This document shows positions 47,001-64,000 of a stretch of 64,000 nucleotides of DNA, in pieces. The notes beneath the pieces were generated by a model. The model was not told the DNA's origin. It searched no databases and was given only the letters and a program-made list of their open reading frames with translations. The translations under genes were made by a program, and so were the position numbers. Position 1 is the first letter of the stretch; each line of letters begins with the position of its first letter. The stretch is from Actinernus sp. WN-2022 (lineage: Eukaryota; Cnidaria; Anthozoa; Actiniaria; Actinernidae), in the NCBI GenBank assembly GCA_030867875.1, contig JAOWCC010000064.1:35176802-35240801 (forward strand), read 5' to 3'.

Positions 47001-49345
47001 AGCAAAGATGTCTCAAGTGCCAGTGTTGAACAAGCTGCAACAAACCAGCAGTTTCCCAGTTTTCCCTGTGTGACATCATGGCTACTTGCACCCTCCACAA
47101 ACAACTTGGGTTCATCTGGTGCAGATATATCCTGCAAGTAACATAATATGGTAACATCCAGCTGCTTAATATGTGAACTCTGATGAAGGGCTTAAGCCAC
47201 AGCTCGAAATGAGTAAGCTGCTACTCGCTTTACATGGGAGTTACATGTAGCATACTTTAATCAACTTTTAGTTCATGATATTATACCAGTGTTTATATAA
47301 ACTGTAAGCAACACCTGCTCTGAATAAGTGTACATTAACTGGGTTTTTGCATATACATGTAAGAAATATGTAAGTTTCTAATTTCATATTGTAATTTCCA
47401 TGCAATGATAATTAAGTGCAACCAGACACTTTTCCCCTAAAAATGGTGTCCTAAATTATCCATTTGATTCTTTCTCCATGTGAATGCATGAAACTATTTT
47501 CTGATTTAGACAAAATATTTGGTAAAATCACTGATATAAGCTTCAACATGTATATAACATAGATGTGTTCACAAAAGGTCATTTATCTCTACCAGCAAGT
47601 TTTTGTATAATATTAATAATACTCGGTTTTATGTCACGCCAATAGTATATTTGAAACATACAGTGTACATGTAAAACTTTATGTATAACTCATACTTTTA
47701 GATGCAACACTCAAATAAAAAAACAATCTACTTTTCAACTATTTAATTATTACTTGATCTAGAAATCAATAAATGGTAATTTATGCACTGGATATAAAAA
47801 AACAATACCTCAAGTTTCAATGTGTAATTTTCTCACTAGGTTTGAATGAGTGTTAAATGTTGCACCTCCAATAATACATTTATTAATATTAAAAAGATAT
47901 ATTATATTTGGGAAAAATGAAATATTTTTTTGTTTTTGTTTCTAAAGTACATAATACATTCAAAGGTGTTCGCTTGAGCGGTTACGATTAATTAAACCTT
48001 CACTTTTTGGAACTTGCATGCTCTAGATAATTCGAATCTTTAATTTTACAGTCAGATAATTATTTTTTCTAGGGCAGAAGAACAAAAGATGGCTGCCATA
48101 TTTCTTTCGATAAATGCAGCTTTAACAGTTTGTATTCTGGTATTTTAGATCACTTCTTGGACCTGTTGGAACTGAATCTATAAGATCCTGTCATCAGCAC
48201 AAAACAAAGCCAAAACGGAGAACCTAATTTGAATAATATAGCTATATAGCTCTGAGGAGGTGTAAGTGAGCTCACATTAACGGACCTAATAACTTAAGGC
48301 ATTTCATGGCCACATGTGTACAGAGAAACCGCTAAGTAATGCAAAATATGCCTATATTACATTAATAGCAACGACTAAGATGGATTTTGAATGTTTAATT
48401 TAAACATCGCGTCGAACACGTTTTTATTATGTTTGTTAGTCTTTCCATTTTAAGTGATCTCATCTCATATTTATTAATCCTTTTAGTCATAAAGACTGTA
48501 CTGGATGTTACAAAAAGGTCAGACGGCCATATATATAGTGGCGGGAAAAAGAAACATAAATTTGAAAAAAATATAACGTATCTAAGTAGATACGATGATC
48601 AATAATAAGAATAAACAGAATTACACAATTCACAGCATTATATATATATGCTATTTAACTGGCTAGTGGGGAAAATACATTAGTATTATAGCAGGAAGTG
48701 CCTCTTTCTGGAATATATAACAACTCGCGGAAAAAGAAAACTTAATTATACGCTATGTTAGCTGGAATATGCCGAAATTTATAAGGATGGGTCGAGCGTG
48801 TTCCGAATATATCAGCAACTTGAACAGTGTCAGGAAGGCCTAGGAAACAAATGTTATGGACAGTTGTATACATCATAGTTGCAGTATTCATGTATCTACG
48901 GCATTCTAAAGTGTTCCAACCGACAGATTGGCGCATTGCAGTACACTTGAATATCTAGAGTAATCATTGAAAACAAAGCGTAAGGCATTTCGATGTACTG
49001 CCTCTAAAGACATTACATGCTGCCACGCTGTTGTTGCGTACTCGACTTGGGGTCTTAACACGCAGTCGCAAAAAACATAATAACTTTTAGGTCAAAGTTA
49101 ATTTCTTTCTACACAAGAATAAAGAAAGTATGGCTTTTAGAAACTGCGGAAGCAGGGAGCTTTAGGCTACAGTAAATTACCTTGGGTCGCTTCCATTCAA
49201 CAGGTTCTGGAGGCCAGGAGCGGCTAAAATACAGCGAGCTTGTTTCAGGTGGGAACTCTGAATCTACAAAAAGTTGCTCGTTTTTCACACATTGAGATTT
49301 CAGCTTTGAATATCGCTGGTTTTGGAAGTAGTACAGACGAACCAT
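35069..49345 (-). CDS. CAPN5: Calpain-5-type cysteine protease (calpain with C-terminal C2 domain)
   Basis: Thirteen exons, high to low: 49181-49345, 46994-47131, 46636-46844, 45893-46085, 44546-44629, 43840-43949, 43025-43102, 42029-42212, 38385-38507, 38062-38258, 37708-37796, 36759-36898 and 35069-35251. Phases agree throughout and give 630 residues, against about 640 in human CAPN5. The protease core is complete: [12 protein letters not shown] (C83), VKGHAYGVT (H254) and [13 protein letters not shown] (N286). Next comes the C2-like (CBSW) domain, with [20 protein letters not shown], then a terminal C2 domain ([22 protein letters not shown]) ending [17 protein letters not shown]. There is no penta-EF-hand, as expected for this atypical branch. 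Known role: calcium-regulated limited proteolysis in cytosol or nucleus. Intron 11 appears to use a GC donor. Start context and alignment support M1 at 49345. Confidence 0.95.
35364..35582. repeat. Foldback element in calpain intron 12
   Basis: GTCCCTTCT at the left mirrors AGAAGGGAC at the right. Inside, TTTTTTAGAATGGCTAAACA mirrors TGTTTAGCCATTCTAAAAAA and GGCTAGACATGGTAC mirrors GTACCATGTC. It lies about 110 bases from the last calpain exon. Confidence 0.7.
36047..36157. repeat. Inverted repeat in calpain intron 12
   Basis: CCCCGCCGTCGCAGTGCACT mirrors AGTGTACTGCGACGGCGGGG and CTGGGATGGATA mirrors TATCCATCCCAG, around a centre with AAGATGGCCGCC (a YY1-like core). Confidence 0.65.
36188..36402. 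repeat. Tandem repeat, about 43-bp unit, five copies
   Basis: GGAAACATTTGTTAATTTCA and GTGTTGCGTGACGTGAGCAA repeat at 36188, 36230, 36273, 36316 and 36359 with few differences. Each unit carries a TGACGT half-site. It lies in the last intron of the calpain gene. Confidence 0.85.
36480..36735. repeat. Tandem repeat, about 119-bp unit, just over two copies
   Basis: Units contain GATGTTCTTATGACGTTCTG, TGACGTAACATTTTCTGAAA, AATTACGTCACTTGCACGTC and ATATCCTTACGTCACGC. The array ends about 20 bases inside the donor side of the intron below exon 12 (36759). It is dense in TTACGTCA/TGACGTAA sites. Confidence 0.75.
38675..38748 (+). ncRNA. tRNA-like sequence (tRNA pseudogene or SINE head) in a calpain intron
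   Basis: The 74 bases fold roughly as a tRNA. A GACTTGA / TTGGGTC acceptor stem pairs with wobbles. The D arm is GCTC AGTTGGTA GAGC, and the anticodon stem CCAG/CTGG encloses TGC. The T arm is GTTCGAGT with a one-base excess. A TTTTTTTT Pol III terminator lies 4 bases beyond. Position 33 is A instead of the near-universal T, and one anticodon-stem pair fails, so function is doubtful. If read as a tRNA the anticodon would be TGC (Ala). Confidence 0.5.
38872..40977. mobile_element. Composite 2.1-kb foldback element built from palindromic units
   Basis: The outer ends ATTATACAAATAGACTGTGT and ACACAGTCTATTTGTATATT are inverted. Inside are several palindromic units of the type seen at 6.5 kb (ACTATCGGCTGATAG, AAATATAAGCCCGAGAACG, GGGAAACTATCAGCCGATAG). 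The middle, 40290-40740, is itself a larger inverted repeat, with GGACGACAACTATCACGTCA on one side and GTGACGTGATAGTTGTCGTC on the other. One unit is split by a LINE insertion (39135-39881). It lies wholly in calpain intron 8 and encodes no complete protein of its own. Confidence 0.75.
39135..39881 (+). mobile_element. 5'-truncated LINE inserted in a foldback unit
   Basis: A long intact frame reads [34 protein letters not shown], then [19 protein letters not shown], the C-terminus of a non-LTR reverse transcriptase ORF. It ends with a stop near 39677, an AATAAA at about 39853 and a (GAATT)n tail. The break is exact: the flanking unit reads GTCCGTCGAGGAAC before and GAACTATCGGCTGATAG after, giving a possible 4-base duplication GAAC. 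The open frame and clean tail suggest a fairly young insertion. Confidence 0.8.
41119..41240. repeat. Related short palindrome
   Basis: CCTGATATTTGCCCTTGGAC mirrors GTCCGCGGACGAAATATCAGG in outline, with ATTATCTGATCC / GGATCAGATAAT as the inner arms. Its layout matches the CTGATAGTTGCCCGCGGA units 150 bases away. Confidence 0.6.
42655..42945 (-). mobile_element. LINE 3' end in a calpain intron
   Basis: The minus strand reads [40 protein letters not shown] and stop, the usual LINE ORF2 C-terminus. The 3' end passes through GCGCTATATAAATCAAGTG into an ATTATT tail at 42655-42670. It is truncated at its 5' side. Confidence 0.8.
43261..43826. repeat. Minisatellite, GTGTCTCA(C/T)... repeats
   Basis: About 565 bases of TCTCACCCGTGGTGTCTCAT and CATGCCTGTGTGTCTCACTC variants with a rough 30-base period. 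It creates long spurious frames on the plus strand. It ends about 14 bases from calpain exon 6 (low end 43840). Confidence 0.9.
45172..45713 (+). mobile_element. tRNA-derived SINE (family B), copy 2, interrupted
   Basis: A better preserved head than copy 1: CTGGTTAGCTCATTAATTGA as box A and CGGGTTCGAATCCCGGGA as box B. The body shares GGGGACGTGAAGGAACCTG and CCGTATCACAAAAATAACCT with the copy at 33213. The tail GCGCTATTTAAATGAATAC is at 45690-45708. Between body and tail a palindromic insert occupies 45481-45658. It lies in calpain intron 4. Confidence 0.85.
45481..45658. mobile_element. 178-bp palindromic element inserted in a SINE
   Basis: GTTGTAGTTGAAATTGACCA mirrors TGGTCAATTTCAACTGCAAC, continuing through TTCAGTTCAATTTGACCATG / CATGGTCAAATTGAACTGAA. 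ATAT flanks both sides. The uninterrupted SINE copy at 33.2 kb shows the empty site, GCATTTGAATATATTCATAT. Confidence 0.8.
46154..46316. repeat. Inverted repeat in calpain intron 3
   Basis: GGCATCTCTAATTTTTGAAG mirrors CTTCAAAAATTAGAGATGCC, bounded by GCCTCCTCCAC / GTGGAGGGGC with mismatches. Probably a small MITE. Confidence 0.65.
47132..49180. other. Calpain intron 1
   Basis: No other exon was recognised. 47460-47800 is a diverged copy of the repeat at 9.4 and 34 kb. The remainder is AT-rich and unremarkable. Confidence 0.55.
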
Positions 49346-49933
49346 TTCACTGACTTGGGGTGGTTTCGGGGTTTATAGCATTCAGTGCATTCGCGCGTAT
49401 CGATCTGGGAACACCTTTGCAATCGCCACAAATGTGAGACTGGATTCCAATTTCATACCGGAAGTGAAATTGACTAAGTAGATGCGTAGAAAAAATTGGA
49501 AAGTAATTTCAAAGCTGCTGTCTAAATATTACTAGTAATATATATTTAATCTTATGCCCAACTAGTATACTTGTTTTATTCAACATGTAGTGTCGTGTAC
49601 GCGCCTTTTTTAAACCTGGTCATGAAATAAAACACCAACTAAAAACAGGTTTTATTTCCAGATTTTGGGTTAAATCGTATGCGACATTTTTGCGACCAAA
49701 GTCGGTAACTAAGGTTTAATATTTGATATTTAAAAGTTTCATTTAATTTTTCTTTTCTATACAATAACATGAGTCCATTAATGGCCTCCTGACAATAACA
49801 AATAAATTAATATTTACACTTCCGGCGAGCCTGCAAGTAGAGGAGAATGAATCAGCGGATTCATTGGCAACAGGAAAGTTGACAAGCGGGATATTGTTTG
49901 AGAGTTGCTTCGATTTCTCGCTAAATTTTCACC
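49346..49933. promoter_or_regulatory. Probable bidirectional promoter between calpain-5 and ANKRD42
   Basis: The two start codons face away from each other across 588 bases. ETS-like cores lie at 49457-49466 (ACCGGAAGTG) and, inverted, at 49818-49826 (ACTTCCGGC), close to each gene's expected start. A TATA-less pair of ETS sites is common in shared animal promoters; the assignment is inference. No repeat element interrupts this interval, unlike its surroundings. Confidence 0.6.
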
Positions 49934-63381
<13,448 letters not shown>

Positions 63382-63564
63382 GTAAGTATTAATGGACCCA
63401 AAATGATATGTTCCTTAGCCTGTCCCAAGCTCTCAGATGGTGGGGAAGTGGGAAAAAGAAAAAGTGAGGTGAAAAGAAAGAAGGGGAAAGATTGGGGAGA
63501 GGAAGAAAAGGGAAAGATTGGGGAGAGGCAACGCATTCTCCCCATTGAATTAATAATTATCCTT

Positions 63565-63945
63565 AAATGGCAAACACGCTTGAAATAATGATAATCGTTA
63601 TCTACGACAAATCCTAACCCGAACCACAAACCAAACCTTAACCATCCAACGAGTTCACCGGTAAACGATGGGTTCTCACTCACCTAGAGCTAGGGTTCAC
63701 AGGTAAACACGAAGAGAAGGTAAAGGGAGGGAAAATATTTTTTGAGCGCTCCTACTCGGGCTCGAACTCGTAACCCTTTGCGTGTACTGCAGTGTAGTGC
63801 AGATGTCATTACTACTGCACTAAGCTGGTCTACCGCCGTTAGAAATGTAACAAATGTTTATCTTTAATCCTGGACTGGTTTTAAGAATGTCATTAGAATT
63901 AACGATTATCATTATTTCAAGCGTGTTTTCCATTTAAGGATAGTT
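63565..63945. mobile_element. Inverted-repeat element enclosing a minus-strand SINE-like sequence
   Basis: TATCCTTAAATGGCAAACAC at 63567 mirrors GTGTTTTCCATTTAAGGATA near 63925; CTTGAAATAATGATAATCGT continues the arm. Inside, the minus strand shows box B-like GTTACGAGTTCGAGCCCGAG and a weaker box A-like TAGACCAGCTTAGTGCAGTA. A related internal sequence (CAAATCCTAACCCGAAC, GAGTTCACC, AGGGTTCACAGGTAAAC) occurs at 62815-62990. The last coding exon visible for ANKRD42 ends just before it. Confidence 0.6.
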
Positions 63946-64000
63946 GTAAATTCAACGGAGAGTATGTGTTGAAATAGAGAGGAGGGGGAGGGAAAGATTG

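Overview
The window is eukaryotic nuclear DNA from an animal, most likely a cnidarian and probably an anthozoan such as a stony coral. The protein-coding genes have many GT-AG introns and match animal families almost end to end. The spaces between exons are filled with LINE 3' fragments, a Penelope-type element, tRNA-derived SINEs and an unusual density of palindromic (foldback) elements. The species call is inference; the gene identities come from exon-by-exon reading with consistent splice phases.

Layout. 454-4597 (+): the last four coding exons of ATP6AP2 (prorenin receptor / V-ATPase accessory protein 2). 4.6-10.4 kb: repeats only, with one promoter-like patch near 5.92-6.08 kb. 10410-11345 (-): a single-exon class A GPCR. 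11.3-21.0 kb: repeats, including a Penelope-like GIY-YIG fragment, nested LINE fragments, microsatellites and palindromes. 21019-22729 (+): a complete three-exon PNPLA4-type patatin lipase; a second, different PNPLA terminal exon lies 4 kb downstream (26793-27074). 27.1-35.0 kb: repeats only, including a SAP-like ORF inside a long foldback. 35069-49345 (-): a complete 13-exon calpain-5-type gene (630 residues, catalytic Cys, His and Asn present, C-terminal C2 domain). 49934-63381 (+): ANKRD42, 10 exons visible, running off the right edge. Calpain-5 and ANKRD42 are head to head across 588 bp with two ETS-like sites, so they probably share a bidirectional promoter.

The genes have unrelated jobs: vacuolar ATPase assembly and receptor processing, G-protein signalling, lipid hydrolysis, calcium-type proteolysis, and an ankyrin scaffold. 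No operon-like or dedicated novel pathway was found. The most unusual material is the mobile DNA: a 2.1 kb composite foldback interrupted by a 5'-truncated LINE (38.87-40.98 kb), three TTAA-bounded elements nested or abutted in one ANKRD42 intron, a palindromic element inside a SINE, SINEs and LINEs with look-alike 3' tails, and several palindromes of similar architecture.
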